Shown: positions 44,401 to 52,348 of the stretch, one piece after another
Position numbering within the stretch: the stretch's first letter is position 1
How the letters are laid out: each line of letters begins with the position of its first letter
NCBI GenBank assembly: GCA_002304445.1
Contig: NEVA01000003.1
Location: 178,051-242,050 of the forward strand
Source of the DNA: Opitutia bacterium Tous-C4FEB
GTDB lineage: Bacteria; Verrucomicrobiota; Verrucomicrobiia; Opitutales; Opitutaceae
Direction: 5' to 3'
Length of the DNA stretch: 64,000 nt
Made by a program: the position numbers and the translations under genes
The notes under the pieces: generated by a model
The model's input: the letters and a program-made list of their open reading frames with translations, nothing else
What the model was told of the DNA's origin: nothing
Database searches by the model: none

Positions 44401-45823
44401 ACTGGACTTGCGCAACAGTCGCGCCCGCGCCGGGCGCGGCGGTCGCCGTGAGGGTGACATTGCTACCGGCGGTAACGACCGCACCCGTCAACGGCGCGGT
44501 GAGTGAAATAGTGGGCGCTGCGGCAGCGGCCACGTTTACGTTCACAATCGACGAGGTGACGGCGGTCCCGTTGGAGTCGGTCACTCGGGCGGTGAGCGAC
44601 GAGATACCGGCGGCCGTCGGCGTCCAAGCGACACTGTAACTGGAACCGGCCGTGGGGGCTAATGCCGTGCCGACTACCGTGGTGCCCGAGAGAAAATCGA
44701 CGCGGGCTACGGTCGTGCCGCTGCTCGCCACCGCGGTGGCACTCAACGTCGCGGCAGTGCCCAGCGTGAGCGACGAGCCGTTGGTGGGCGCGGTCAGGGA
44801 GACTGTAGGCACGCCCGCGGCAACAGTGACATTGACGGGGGAGGAAGTGATGGCGGCACCGTTGGAGTCAGTGACGCGGGCCGTGAGCACGGCGGCCCCG
44901 GTAGCGGTAGGGGTCCAATTAATCGTGTAAGGCGCAGCCGTAGCGGTACCGACAAGCGCAGTGCCGACGAGGAAATCAACTTTGGCGATCGTGGCCGGGC
45001 TAACTGCCGTGGCCGCCGCGGTGATAGGAACGACCGCCCCTAATGCCACCCCAGCACCCGTCGAAGGACTGGTGAGGCTCACCGAGGGCACGGTGATTGT
45101 GACGACGACAGCAGTCGAAGTCGCCGTGAAGCTATTTGAATCGGTCACCCGGGCGGTGAGGCTGGCGGAACCGGCCGCAGCCGGCGTCCAGCTAAACGAA
45201 TACGGAGCAGTGAACGACGATCCGAGCACGGTGGCGCCCGAAAGAAAATCGACCCGGCTCACGGTGGCGCCGGCGGGCGCGGTGGCGTTGGCGGTGAGAT
45301 TGACGGCGGCGCCGAGCCCAAGGGAGGAGGCGTTGGCCGGATTGGTCAGCGAGACCGTCGTCTCGGTGCTGGTAACCGTAACCAGTACCAGCGGGGAGGT
45401 CGCAGTATTGAGGTTAGGAGATGTGCCGGTGGTGACCGTCGAGGTGTCGGTGACGACCGCGGTCAGCGTGTAACTACCGGTCGAGGAGGGAGTCCACGTC
45501 GTGGAATACGGGATGTTGAAGGCTCCGCCGCCTACCGTGCCGATGGAAACACTGTTCACAAAAAACTCTACCTTCGAAACCTGCGTGCCGCTAGGGCTAC
45601 TGCCGATGGTCGGCGTGGCGGTGATGGTGACCGAAGGCGTGGCGGCGGCGTTGATCGAGCTGCCGGTTAGCGGCGGGTTAATCGTTATCGTCGGTGTGGC
45701 TTGGGCGACGGTGGCGACGAGTAGCGCGCACGCGGCCGCGAACGCGCGGCGGAGAGAGAAGGCGGGCGGGGCGGAAATCACGTTGGGGACAACGCGATCC
45801 GCCTCGGAGCAGTGAGTGTTCAT
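38462..45823 (-). CDS. Giant Ig-like-repeat surface protein, candidate adhesin (2453 aa)
   Basis: Starts MNTHCSEAD with a signal peptide ending near residue 43 (AFAAACALLVATVAQA). A long array of Ig-like or cadherin-like domains covers about 50-1820. Tandem units of 90-97 residues share VDFLSGATVVG..W.PTAAG..SLTARVTDSNG. A helical DUF4214-like region follows at about 1829-2050 (AAFEAQLASGALTRAQFAANL, IIGSPEYLVKYG). Then comes an I-set Ig domain near 2105-2185 (IRYQWLQNGAPISG) and two copies of the ~125-residue GFAVTGTGTKQMLIRVIGPTL module that also ends the cyclophilin protein. The start lies 21 bases after the stop of the secretin gene on the same strand, so it is probably the last cistron of the pilus-like operon. 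Surface display and adhesion are inferred. Confidence 0.88.
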   Translation of the reverse strand: MNTHCSEADRVVPNVISAPPAFSLRRAFAAACALLVATVAQATPTITINPPLTGSSINAAATPSVTITATPTIGSSPSGTQVSKVEFFVNSVSIGTVGGGAFNIPYSTTWTPSSTGSYTLTAVVTDTSTVTTGTSPNLNTATSPLVLVTVTSTETTVSLTNPANASSLGLGAAVNLTANATAPAGATVSRVDFLSGATVLGSSFTAPYSFSWTPAAAGSASLTARVTDSNSFTATSTAVVVTITVPSVSLTSPSTGAGVALGAVVPITAAATAVSPATIAKVDFLVGTALVGTATAAPYTINWTPTATGAAVLTARVTDSNGAAITSSPVNVTVAAGVPTVSLTAPTNGSSLTLGTAATLSATAVASSGTTVARVDFLSGTTVVGTALAPTAGSSYSVAWTPTAAGISSLTARVTDSNGTAVTSSIVNVNVAAAAAPTISLTAPLTGAVVTAGSNVTLTATAAPGAGATVAQVQFLVGTTIVGTVTTAPYSTTWIPSAAGNFALTARVTDSSGAAITSSTVNVTVAAAGVPTVSLTAPTNGASLTLGTAATLSATAAASSGTSVTRVDFLSGSTVVGTALSPTSGSNYSVAWTPTAAGISSLTARVTDSNGTAVTSSIVNVNVVAAAAPTISLTAPSTGAVVTAGSNVTLTATAAPGTGATVAQVQFLVGTTIVGTVTTAPYSTTWIPSAAGNFALTARVTDSNGAAITSSAVNVTVAAAGVPTVSLTAPTNGASLTLGTAATLSATAAASSGTTVTRVDFLSGSTVVGTALAPTTGSTYSFAWTPTAAGISSLTARVTDSNGTAVTSSTVNVNVVAAAAPTISLTAPTMGAVVTAGGNVTLTATAAPGAGATVAQVQFLVGTTVISTVSTAPYTATWTPPAAGNFSLTARVTDSTGAVVTSSAVSVTAAAAAVTTVAISSPVNNATATVGTSVTVTASASASTGATISSVAFFANGVAIGAPVTTAPYSIAWTPTVAGTIQLTARAIDSLTVAATSSIVNVVVSDTTAPALTVALSPGVAPGTTLPAGATRFVLATTQAAAGRAIVGVEFYIDGIKVGEMTTAPYVYKYVAPAATGLYSLTVRSIDNAGFFRDVSQTLTVVSAVGRPPTSTLITPTNGSVAIPGTAISLAATALGVGGSVSSVQFFANGAPVGSPVVASPYVGSFVPTLPGSYVIEAIATDDRGNTTLSNAATVTAAFTSPSVAITSPLGTQVAPTRATPGVPLTLTATATGGSAATVLLVEFLVSGNVVGTRTTPTVANGSTYSLLWTPTTAQLGVAPITARVTDTNSLTSTSLPTYVSVVALTTPPPVITGVGVNPIPGLGLQTLSTANIVATVAPGNTSLNIASVEFFLTDGINATRLGAGARVVPTANLYRLVYNFGTFDFSAITPNGAGAYPVQLFVIARDNSGVQTQSGLVNLTVNPSSSAPPTIQVQALGGTTIAQGNTFQLLALPTDTDGNVASIQLYSNGVPSGAAQLNPINGGVASFNFTPTAAGTFRLFASVTDDTGNTSVSNLVTLNVTATAAPVVTLNLPTDNSTVTTVGAPTYLAATVTVANQTLTPTVQFTVTGSGGRNVPSITATRVGTTTTYRGIFTNAVADTYRIGLTASLAGGTITTISPTTRTVRLNNASGNLPVITFTNFPGTTTTASTVSLTATATDGDGFIESVEFFLNRNSLGFGVREQLANLWRIPTSFAGLTAGSYEVQAVARDNAGNAVATGISNLNLTTAASAAPTLSIAATPASVAFGRTVTLTATPQDSDGTINSVTYFSNGVAIPGGALTNAGPTWSFTYTPTPTGTYNVYALATDNTGNTALSPVLNVTVRPNNPLLDDTAFILQTATDITAAAPNAVQLAAFEAQLASGALTRAQFAANLATGNGAFNNANFNNVANALAAYLLLMGEWPTSANYTNIFNNRASLPNVVGAIIGSPEYLVKYGATPTVALLNNPNGVLPARTFLARLHTGAGLAGPSDLDVLRFMSNDTANVSLGIGRGYQPAGLNTAIAEFISIRNAGNAALIAAGRTAALYYQLNRPTVVTPQEAAATTNTVSTAAQVATRIVALMALPDLTAVADAALKDPLYSFRYVTITRQPQPLTIAPRSGAIFSVVAIGAPPIRYQWLQNGAPISGANSATLLLSNVNTPQAGNYSVVVTTSAGSVTSNPALLTLSTAPTRLGSISSRGLAGNGANVLTAGFAVTGTGTKQMLIRVIGPTLAGQGITGFLADPNLTLLNSAGAVVQTNEDWGTQVGGAAAVTAIRQATTRVRTFALPNDSRDAVVLATLNPGSYTVQARGAGNTTGVAIVEVYDASIALTGPKAIGVSTRTNVGSGENVLIAGFAVTGTVTRRVLIRGVGPTLRIFPGIAANSVLNDPQLTLFDATPQRRILATNDNWASGEDAAFIAAATAGAGVFPLANGSLDSAIIIMLPPGSYTAQLRGVGTTNNTGIGLIEVYDVDP
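43080..44820 (-). repeat. Three tandem copies of a 576-nt (192-aa) two-domain unit
   Basis: Two Ig-like domain types alternate B-A-B-A-B-A. Type B begins PTVSLTAPTNGASLTLG; type A begins PTISLTAPSTGAVVTAG. Corresponding positions repeat every 576 bases (for example 43788 and 44364), with near-identical DNA over long runs. This indicates recent duplication of the domain pair. Confidence 0.8.
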
Positions 45824-45844
45824 GGGCGGGGCTCCGGGTTGAGA

Positions 45845-48646
45845 TTATTTGTTGCCGTCGCGCGTGCGGCCTTCGGCGCTGGCGGGCGTGACGATCGTCG
45901 GATTCTGGAAGAGCGAATTGGCCGGCGTGCTCTTCAGGTTCTGCTTCTGCGGCGAACCGCCGGGACTGAGCAGGTTGGCCGTGACGAAGATGAGGAGATT
46001 GCGCTTCTGCGAGCTCTCGCCCTTGGACCGGAAGAGCCGGCCGACGAGCGGGATGTCGCCGAAGAACGGGACCTTGTCGTTCACTTTCTTAACTTCCTCA
46101 CGGGTGAGGCCGCCCATCACGAGCGTCGCGCCGTCCCAGATCGTGACCTTGGTCGTGATCTCGCGGACGGAGAAGATCGGCTGATAGAAACCGGGCGGCA
46201 CCGTGACCGTTGTACCGGAGGAGATGGCGATACTAGGGCCGCCGTATTCGACGAAGCCTTCGAACTCGGTGACCTTCGGGTTGAGATCGAGGCTGATCGA
46301 GTAGCCGTCTTCCTCGACGGTGGGCGTGACTTTCATTTCGACGCCGACGTTGCGCGAGGTGAACTCCTGCGGCGTGCCGGCGGTGATCGTCACGCCTGCG
46401 CCGCCGGTGGCAGCACCGGAGGACGAGCCGACCTGGCTCTGAATTTCACCGTAGCTTTGCGGGTAACGGAATTCCTGGGCGACCACGATGTTGGCGGGGT
46501 TGCCGGAGAGCACGGTGACTTTGGGCGAGCTGAGAAGATCGCTGCCTTGTTTCTGCGAGAGCGCGCGGATGGCGGCGGTGACGTCGAACTCACCGACAAA
46601 GCCGGTGATGTTGGCGAGCGCAGCAGCGGTGGACCCGAGTGAGACGCCGCCGGGAATGGTAGCCGGGGCGATGGGCACGGTGAGATTGGGTCCGCCGCTC
46701 ACGGCCGTGGAACTGATCGTGAGCGAATTGCCGTTGGAGGTGCTGGGGAAGGCTCCGGCGAGCGAGCGGTTGACGTTGTCCGTGGCGTAGGTCTCGCGCG
46801 GCACGAAAACTTGTCGGCCGTTGGCATCGAGGATGGGCGCACCGGTGACGGGATTGACTTGGGCGACACCGCGGCGGGAGAGGTTCCATTTGACGCCGAG
46901 TTCTTCGAGAGCGCCTTCCTGGACTTCCATGAACTTCGACTCGATCTCGACCTGACGGACGTCGTTGTAGCGGGCGAGGATGTTGCGGATGCGTTCCACG
47001 TTGCGCGCCGTCTGGGTGACGATGATCGCGGAACCGTCGTAGGCGAGGCTGCTGCCCTCGACGGTGAAGCTTACGCCGGCTTGTTGGAGAAATCCCTTCA
47101 TCGAACCGGCTTCACCGCCGGAAACTCCGCCCTCGTTGGCCGGGCCGGAGGAAGAGGTCGCATCAGCTTTGCCGCCGCCGATGCCGGTCATCCGCAGCAC
47201 GGTGGCGCGGGTGATCGGGAAGAAGGCGGTCTCCAAATTACTCGTCTCGCCGCCGGGGCGGACGACGACGGCATCGGCCTGCACCTCGTATTGGTAACCG
47301 GCGGATTCGGTCACGAAATCGAGCACCCGCTTCAGCGTGGCGTTGCGCAAGGTGAGCGTGACGACGGGGTTTTTGTTGGAGGGATCGATCAGCACGATAT
47401 TCGCGCCTTTCGGACTGACGCCGGTTTGGTCAAATTCCTCGGAGGCTGCGCTCAGGGCGGCGACTACTTGGCCGATCTCGGCGCGCGTAAAGCTGACGTT
47501 GGGCAGCACGATCTCGTTGAGCTTCTTCACCAGCGGGGCGGTCGCGGCCGTGGCGGCATCATCGCGCGCGCGCTCCTGATAGATACCGGGGCGTTGCCAG
47601 CCCTTGGCGACTTCCTCGAGCAATTGGGTGCGCGTTTTCTCACGGTTGAGCGCGCCGGTCTCGGCTTTTTCTTGGGCGATACGGAGCAGAAAACCTTTGG
47701 CCACGGTATTGTCGGGGGCCTGCGCCTCGACCGTACGGAACGTGCTCTGCGCGCCGTCGATGTCGCCGGCGACGTATTGCGCGCGGCCTTTGGCGATCAA
47801 CTGCTCGGTCGCAGCGCGGTCGGCGAGGAACTCGGCATCGACCCCGGGCGCGGCCGTGAAGCTCGCGGCGTTGGCCGACTGGGTCTCGGCGCGGGAAAGT
47901 TGACGCGTCAGGCCGGCGCTCCGGGAGCTGCCGGGTTCAAGGGCCGAAGCGGCGGCGAGGGCCGCGCGGGCACCGGCGGTGTCGCCCCGGGTGAGCAGCG
48001 ACTGGGCTTGGTCGAAATAGAGAGAGGCCTGGTCGCGCTTGATCTCGGCGACGGTTTTTTGCGTGAGCGAGTTCATCGGCAACGACGCCAGAGCGGTGTC
48101 GAGCGTGGCGATGGCGGCGGCGAATTGACCGTCGGCGCCCAAAGCCCGGGCGGTCGCACGCTGGGTCGCAGCACCGGCGAGCGCGGCACTGATCCGGGCG
48201 GACTCGGCGGCGACCAAGGCATCGGCTTCCGCCTCGGCGGCGGCGCTGGCCGCGGCGGCAGACTCAACGGCGGGCGAGGCCGACCGCGGTGCAGCGTCGG
48301 GAATCTTGACCTCGATCATAGCCGGGACGTTTGAGGCGGAAGCAACGGGCGCGGCGGCGGCGCGTTGGGCGGCGGCTTCGCGGGCGCGCGCGGCTGAGGT
48401 GATCTCGGAGCGCAGGCGGGCGACCGAAGCATCGTTCGGAGCGACGGCGGAGAGCTGGTCGAGGCTGATCAGCGCGCCGGCATAATCTCCCGCGTCCCGC
48501 AAACGGAGGACATCGGCCATGAGCCGAATCTTGCGGTCTTCAGCCGAGCTTTGCGCAAAAACCCGCCCGGCCGGCACCGCGATGGAAACGACCGTGACGG
48601 CGAGCAGCAAGGAGAGGAGCGAGCGGACGGGGAGCTTGGATTTCAT
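45845..48646 (-). CDS. Amuc_1098-family type IV pilus-like secretin
   Basis: A 933-residue outer-membrane secretin. A signal peptide is at about 1-32 (LLSLLLAVTVVSIAVPAGRVFA). An Ala/Gln-rich helical repeat region with TPR-like character follows at about 36-340. A small N-domain is near 382-465 (FTRAEIGQVVAALSAASEEF, VLDFVTESAGYQYEV), then the secretin region to about 910 (KVTVLSGNPANIVVAQEF, MKVTPTVEEDGYSISLDLNP, GDIPLVGRLFRSKGESSQKRN). The order of genes on both sides matches Amuc_1098 of Akkermansia. It is distinct from the gspD secretin at 6711. The start at 48646 gives the signal peptide; the open frame continues 78 codons upstream into the previous gene. Confidence 0.9.
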   Translation of the reverse strand: MKSKLPVRSLLSLLLAVTVVSIAVPAGRVFAQSSAEDRKIRLMADVLRLRDAGDYAGALISLDQLSAVAPNDASVARLRSEITSAARAREAAAQRAAAAPVASASNVPAMIEVKIPDAAPRSASPAVESAAAASAAAEAEADALVAAESARISAALAGAATQRATARALGADGQFAAAIATLDTALASLPMNSLTQKTVAEIKRDQASLYFDQAQSLLTRGDTAGARAALAAASALEPGSSRSAGLTRQLSRAETQSANAASFTAAPGVDAEFLADRAATEQLIAKGRAQYVAGDIDGAQSTFRTVEAQAPDNTVAKGFLLRIAQEKAETGALNREKTRTQLLEEVAKGWQRPGIYQERARDDAATAATAPLVKKLNEIVLPNVSFTRAEIGQVVAALSAASEEFDQTGVSPKGANIVLIDPSNKNPVVTLTLRNATLKRVLDFVTESAGYQYEVQADAVVVRPGGETSNLETAFFPITRATVLRMTGIGGGKADATSSSGPANEGGVSGGEAGSMKGFLQQAGVSFTVEGSSLAYDGSAIIVTQTARNVERIRNILARYNDVRQVEIESKFMEVQEGALEELGVKWNLSRRGVAQVNPVTGAPILDANGRQVFVPRETYATDNVNRSLAGAFPSTSNGNSLTISSTAVSGGPNLTVPIAPATIPGGVSLGSTAAALANITGFVGEFDVTAAIRALSQKQGSDLLSSPKVTVLSGNPANIVVAQEFRYPQSYGEIQSQVGSSSGAATGGAGVTITAGTPQEFTSRNVGVEMKVTPTVEEDGYSISLDLNPKVTEFEGFVEYGGPSIAISSGTTVTVPPGFYQPIFSVREITTKVTIWDGATLVMGGLTREEVKKVNDKVPFFGDIPLVGRLFRSKGESSQKRNLLIFVTANLLSPGGSPQKQNLKSTPANSLFQNPTIVTPASAEGRTRDGNK

Positions 48647-48665
48647 GGCAGTAGAAGAAAGTGAC

Positions 48666-49523
48666 TCAGGGAGCAGAAGGGGTGAGATCGGAAGAATCGA
48701 AACGAACCGGTAACGTGCGGCGCCACGGTTCATCCAGATCGGGCGAAGTTTTGACGACGTCGATTGTGGCGAGCTCGGCGTTGATCTGTTCGATGCGATA
48801 AGACGCCGCACCGACTTTAAAACTGTCGCCGGGCCGCACCTCGCGCGGGGCGGATTCGCCCTCGACCGCGACAAAAGCAAACACGTTGCCCGTCATGCGG
48901 CGTTCGCGTTGGGTCAAAATCACGTCGCGGCCGGCGCGGGCATCGGTGACAACGGCCGTGCCCACGCGTTGCTTGAAGCCCATGCTTTCAGGGATGGAGA
49001 TTTCCTCGCTGCGCACGGAGAAACGCCGGACCGAAAGTCCCAGATCGCCCACGCGGTGGCCGGCGGAGGCCAAGAAAATCTCGCCGCTGACGCGGTTCTC
49101 AAAAATCCCGCGCGCGTCCCCTTCCCCGCCGACATAGCCGATGAGCTGCAGCCGAAACGGCTCAGGCCGCACGCTGATGAGTTCCAAGCCGAAAGGTTCA
49201 TCCGGCTGGTCGCCGCCGCCGACCGACGCCGCCGAAACCGAGAACTGGCGGGTGCGCGGGTTGTAGAAAATCTCGGGCGGGGTAAACACATCGTAGAGCC
49301 AATCCCGGCCCCGCGCGAGGGGTGCGGGCGGCGACCACACGGCCGACTTGACGACCGCGTCTGCGATCGCCGCCGGAGCGTAGGGCGGCGCGGACAACGC
49401 CGGACGGCCAATCGGCGCCGTCGCGCGATCCTGCCAAATTAGGAACCCAAACACCGCCGCCGAGACCACGGCGAGTCCCAGCGCGGCAAACAAGAGAGAT
49501 TTGGCCGGGTTGGGTGTGCTCAT
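48666..49523 (-). CDS. Amuc_1099-family pilus-like system protein
   Basis: A 285-residue inner-membrane-anchored protein. One transmembrane helix lies at about 9-29 (LLFAALGLAVVSAAVFGFLIW), and the rest is predicted periplasmic. Recognisable stretches include DWLYDVFTPPEIFYNPRT near residue 70 and FGLELISVRPEPFRLQLIGY near 105. A beta-rich C-terminus follows (GDSFKVGAASYRIEQINAEL). In position and size it equals Amuc_1099, a PilP-like connector between inner-membrane parts and the secretin. The start overlaps the stop of the Amuc_1100-like gene by four bases, and it is followed 19 bases later by the secretin gene. Confidence 0.85.
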   Translation of the reverse strand: MSTPNPAKSLLFAALGLAVVSAAVFGFLIWQDRATAPIGRPALSAPPYAPAAIADAVVKSAVWSPPAPLARGRDWLYDVFTPPEIFYNPRTRQFSVSAASVGGGDQPDEPFGLELISVRPEPFRLQLIGYVGGEGDARGIFENRVSGEIFLASAGHRVGDLGLSVRRFSVRSEEISIPESMGFKQRVGTAVVTDARAGRDVILTQRERRMTGNVFAFVAVEGESAPREVRPGDSFKVGAASYRIEQINAELATIDVVKTSPDLDEPWRRTLPVRFDSSDLTPSAP

Positions 49524-50587
49524 GGGGCGGAGGCGGGCGCGGCGGAAGCTGGGACAAGCTCAACGAACTCAACCGTCACGGTAAACTTGGAAATCGATTT
49601 CGCCACGATTGGGGGAATGGCCGCGGGTTTTACGGCCACGGCATTCTTCGACGAAGAAGCCGCCGACAGCACGATCGAGGCAGCCGCCGGAGCTGCCGGC
49701 GCGGGCGAGGATTCTTCGCCAGCGAGGGAAAGGTCTTCGCCGGTCGCCGGTTCCACTTCCACCGTGCGCACGATCACCGGCAGCTCGAAAGTCGCGAGTT
49801 GGTTGAGCACGCTGCGCAGCGCGACCGTCGGCCCGGTGAACACCAAACGAAAGGCGCTCACCGTCACGAGCTCGGGGTTCGGTGCGACCAGACGCGGATC
49901 CAGATCAAAGTAATCGGGCGAGATCGAAGCGTTATTCTCCGGCACGATCTCGGGCAACGGCGCGGTAGGATCCGCGGCGACGGTGGCGGCAGCGGCCGCC
50001 AGCGCCTCAGCCCGGGCTTTGCGCTCGGTGGCCGTGAGAGGCCGCTCCCGCTTGATCGCCAAGATCGCGCGCGGGCGGGCGGCAAACAACGCATCGACCA
50101 GATACTGGGTCACCAGCCTTTGGCGGAAGACCGGCTCGATGAGCGCGGACTCCGGACCTTCGTTCGAGTAAAGGGCGAAGCCGAAATGCACGGCGCCCGG
50201 AGCGATCACGATGCCCAGTTTCCGGGCCTGCGTGCGGCTGCGTTCGACAAAGGTCGCCAGATCGAAATACGCGTCGGTGCGGGCGGCCGGGACTTTGACG
50301 GCGGCGAGCGCGGCGCCGGCCGGTCCGTGCCCGCGCAACTCACTCTGCATCGTGGCTAATACCGCACGGGCCCGGACGAGGTCGGCCTCGATTTCGGACG
50401 CAACTTCCCGCGAAGGCGCCGGCGCGGTGTCAGCCACCGCTTGGAGTTCAGCGCGGACCTCGAGCAATTTACGCTCGGCCGTTTTGGCCGCTTGGGCGCG
50501 ATCCCAAATGAACCAGACCCCGCCCAGCACCGCCACGGCGATCAGCCCGAGGGCGAGGTTAAAGAATGAGAGTTTTTTTCCAGTCAT
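49520..50587 (-). CDS. Amuc_1100-family pilus-like protein
   Basis: A 355-residue protein with a single N-terminal membrane helix at about 8-30 (FFNLALGLIAVAVLGGVWFIW). A coiled-coil stretch follows at about 33-95 (AERKLLEVRAELQAVADTA), then a mixed alpha/beta periplasmic domain. The C-terminus contains FRLVFTGPTVALRSVLNQLATFELPVIVRTVEVEP near residue 255, a PilO-like repeat, and ends with Pro/Ala. Amuc_1100 of Akkermansia is an extracellularly exposed protein that signals through host TLR2; here the same family sits in the same gene order. Whether it has any host role is unknown. It lies between the PilM-PilN-like gene (14 bases) and the Amuc_1099-like gene (4-base overlap). Confidence 0.85.
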   Translation of the reverse strand: MTGKKLSFFNLALGLIAVAVLGGVWFIWDRAQAAKTAERKLLEVRAELQAVADTAPAPSREVASEIEADLVRARAVLATMQSELRGHGPAGAALAAVKVPAARTDAYFDLATFVERSRTQARKLGIVIAPGAVHFGFALYSNEGPESALIEPVFRQRLVTQYLVDALFAARPRAILAIKRERPLTATERKARAEALAAAAATVAADPTAPLPEIVPENNASISPDYFDLDPRLVAPNPELVTVSAFRLVFTGPTVALRSVLNQLATFELPVIVRTVEVEPATGEDLSLAGEESSPAPAAPAAASIVLSAASSSKNAVAVKPAAIPPIVAKSISKFTVTVEFVELVPASAAPASAP

Positions 50588-50601
50588 CGGATGGGCCGGG
50601 A

Positions 50602-52299
50602 TCAGAGCGGGCGCTTGGGGTTGACCACGAGCGTGAAGTCGAAACGCAAAAGACCGGGCTGCGTGCTATCGAAGCGCTCGTTCTCCACGGCCGTGACAAA
50701 CGGAGATCCCGTAAATCCGCTGATGAGACTCTTCACGCGCGCAAACGACTCCGGACTCACGTTGGAAACGGGATTGGTCACATCAAGCAGCCTTCCGCTG
50801 AGGGTGAGCTTCAGCGGCGGCACCGGAGGAGTCACCGGCGCGGCCCCCTCAACGACTGGGGCCGCCTCCATCCCCTCTGCCGAAGGCGGCGGCAGGAGCT
50901 GAATGCGCTCCAACCAGACGTCGCCCACACTGGCGAGGCGGGTCTGCACATCGGCGAGAAACTCCAGCCAATTGCCCTTGGTCGCGACCAGGCCTTCAAG
51001 CGCGGCGATCTGTTTCTTCGCCTCTTCGATCTGGGCGAGGTGATCCACATTGCGCGCCTCGACCGAGCGGAGCGGGCGGAGCTGGCCCTCGACCTGGGCG
51101 ACTTGGTCGTGAGCCCGGGCGACGCGGTTTTGAAAATAAAAGACCGGAGGCAACAACGCCGCGGCCGCTAGCACCGCCGCCGCAAGGTAGAGCGGCTGAC
51201 GTTTGCGGAAAGCCAGCGCGTCGGTGATCGCCGCCGGCAACAACGTCACCGTCGCGACCGGCTGCACCAAGCTCACCGCGAGGCCAACCAGATCGGCCAT
51301 GAGATAAGAAAGGCTTTCCGCCCCTGCCGCCCGCGCATCGGCGGACACCTCGACCCCCCGCAACGGCTCGTAGCGTTCGACCGGCAGCTTCAGGCGCTCG
51401 GACAAGGTGGACAGCAAATCAGCGATCAGTGAGCCGCCACCGGTGACGTAAACCTTCGCCGGTTGGGGTGCGCCCATCTGCCGCCGGTGATTCACGATCG
51501 AGCGCGCGACCTCAAGATGCAGGCGCCCGGCAAACCCCGCCGCCGCGCGCTGCACCGCGGCGCGGGCCGGCGAGTTTTCGGGCAACTCGGAGCGATCCGA
51601 AAGCACGGCGACCTTGAGCGCTTCGGCCGCGGAAAAATCGATGCGCAGTTCTTCCGAGATCGCCGCCGTGACCTGATTGCCCGCCAGCGGAAACGTGCGG
51701 ATGTAGAAACGCTCGCCGTCGAGAAAGAGCAGGTTAGTCGAGCGCGCGCCGATACTTATCACGAGCGCGCTGCCGGGCGCCTCCGGATAACTGTAACGGA
51801 ACGCCGCGCGAAGGGCCAAGCTGCTGGGCGTGGCCCGCTCCGGCGCGAATCCGGCGCCATCCGCCGCCGCACACAGGCTTTCAAGAGCGTCCACTTTGGC
51901 CGCAGCAAACATGACCTCAAGGTCGAACCCGTCGTCGGCGATCACGACATGGTCCCAAATCACGTCGCTGAGCGGATAGGGAATATGTTGTGAGGCCTCG
52001 AACGCGAGACTCTGGGTGCGTTTCGCGGGATCAAGCGCCGGCGTCTTGATAAACTTCGTTAACGCGAGATGACCGGGCACCGTGACGACGCAAGGCCCGG
52101 CAAGCTTCTCCCGGACGGCGACGGCCCCAAGTGCCTTCGCCGCGTGATCGTTCCATCGCGCCTCATGCGCCGGATCTGCATCCTGACCCTCGAAAACAAA
52201 ACGCTGGAGCACGATGCGACCGGTCGCACTCACGCCAAAGCTGCCGGCGGTGACATGACTTGCGCCCAAATCGAGGGCGAGAACGCGAGGGGAACGCAT
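50602..52299 (-). CDS. Amuc_1101-family PilM-PilN-like fusion protein
   Basis: A 565-residue protein. Residues 1-355 carry the actin-like PilM fold: LALDLGASHVTAGSF at 7-21, then IGARSTNLLFLDG near 165 and KVYVTGGGSLIADLL near 285. From about 385 there is a transmembrane helix (YLAAAVLAAAALLPPVFYF) and a PilN-like periplasmic part with a coiled coil (DQVAQVEGQL, EEAKKQIAALEGLV), a LWLERIQLLPP-like strand and a LTLSGRLLDV repeat. PilM and PilN are usually separate subunits; here they are one chain. The start ATG at 52299 aligns with the PilM fold; the open frame extends 44 codons upstream without similarity. Confidence 0.9.
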   Translation of the reverse strand: MRSPRVLALDLGASHVTAGSFGVSATGRIVLQRFVFEGQDADPAHEARWNDHAAKALGAVAVREKLAGPCVVTVPGHLALTKFIKTPALDPAKRTQSLAFEASQHIPYPLSDVIWDHVVIADDGFDLEVMFAAAKVDALESLCAAADGAGFAPERATPSSLALRAAFRYSYPEAPGSALVISIGARSTNLLFLDGERFYIRTFPLAGNQVTAAISEELRIDFSAAEALKVAVLSDRSELPENSPARAAVQRAAAGFAGRLHLEVARSIVNHRRQMGAPQPAKVYVTGGGSLIADLLSTLSERLKLPVERYEPLRGVEVSADARAAGAESLSYLMADLVGLAVSLVQPVATVTLLPAAITDALAFRKRQPLYLAAAVLAAAALLPPVFYFQNRVARAHDQVAQVEGQLRPLRSVEARNVDHLAQIEEAKKQIAALEGLVATKGNWLEFLADVQTRLASVGDVWLERIQLLPPPSAEGMEAAPVVEGAAPVTPPVPPLKLTLSGRLLDVTNPVSNVSPESFARVKSLISGFTGSPFVTAVENERFDSTQPGLLRFDFTLVVNPKRPL

Positions 52300-52348
52300 A
52301 GACGAAAGAGGAGGCGATTTCAGATGGACGCGCGCGGCAAGCGGAAAC

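Noticed and set aside
43080..44820. CRISPR-like array, because of regular repeats
   Set aside because: The period of 576 nt and continuous reading frame show protein-domain repeats; no short repeats with unique spacers occur anywhere in the window.
39548..44930. Long plus-strand ORFs opposite the giant Ig protein (799 codons at 39548, then a series of about 90-97 codons)
   Set aside because: They lie antisense to the repeat protein and repeat with its 576-nt period. The composition of the GC-rich repeats keeps the antisense frames open; no family resemblance or signal peptides.
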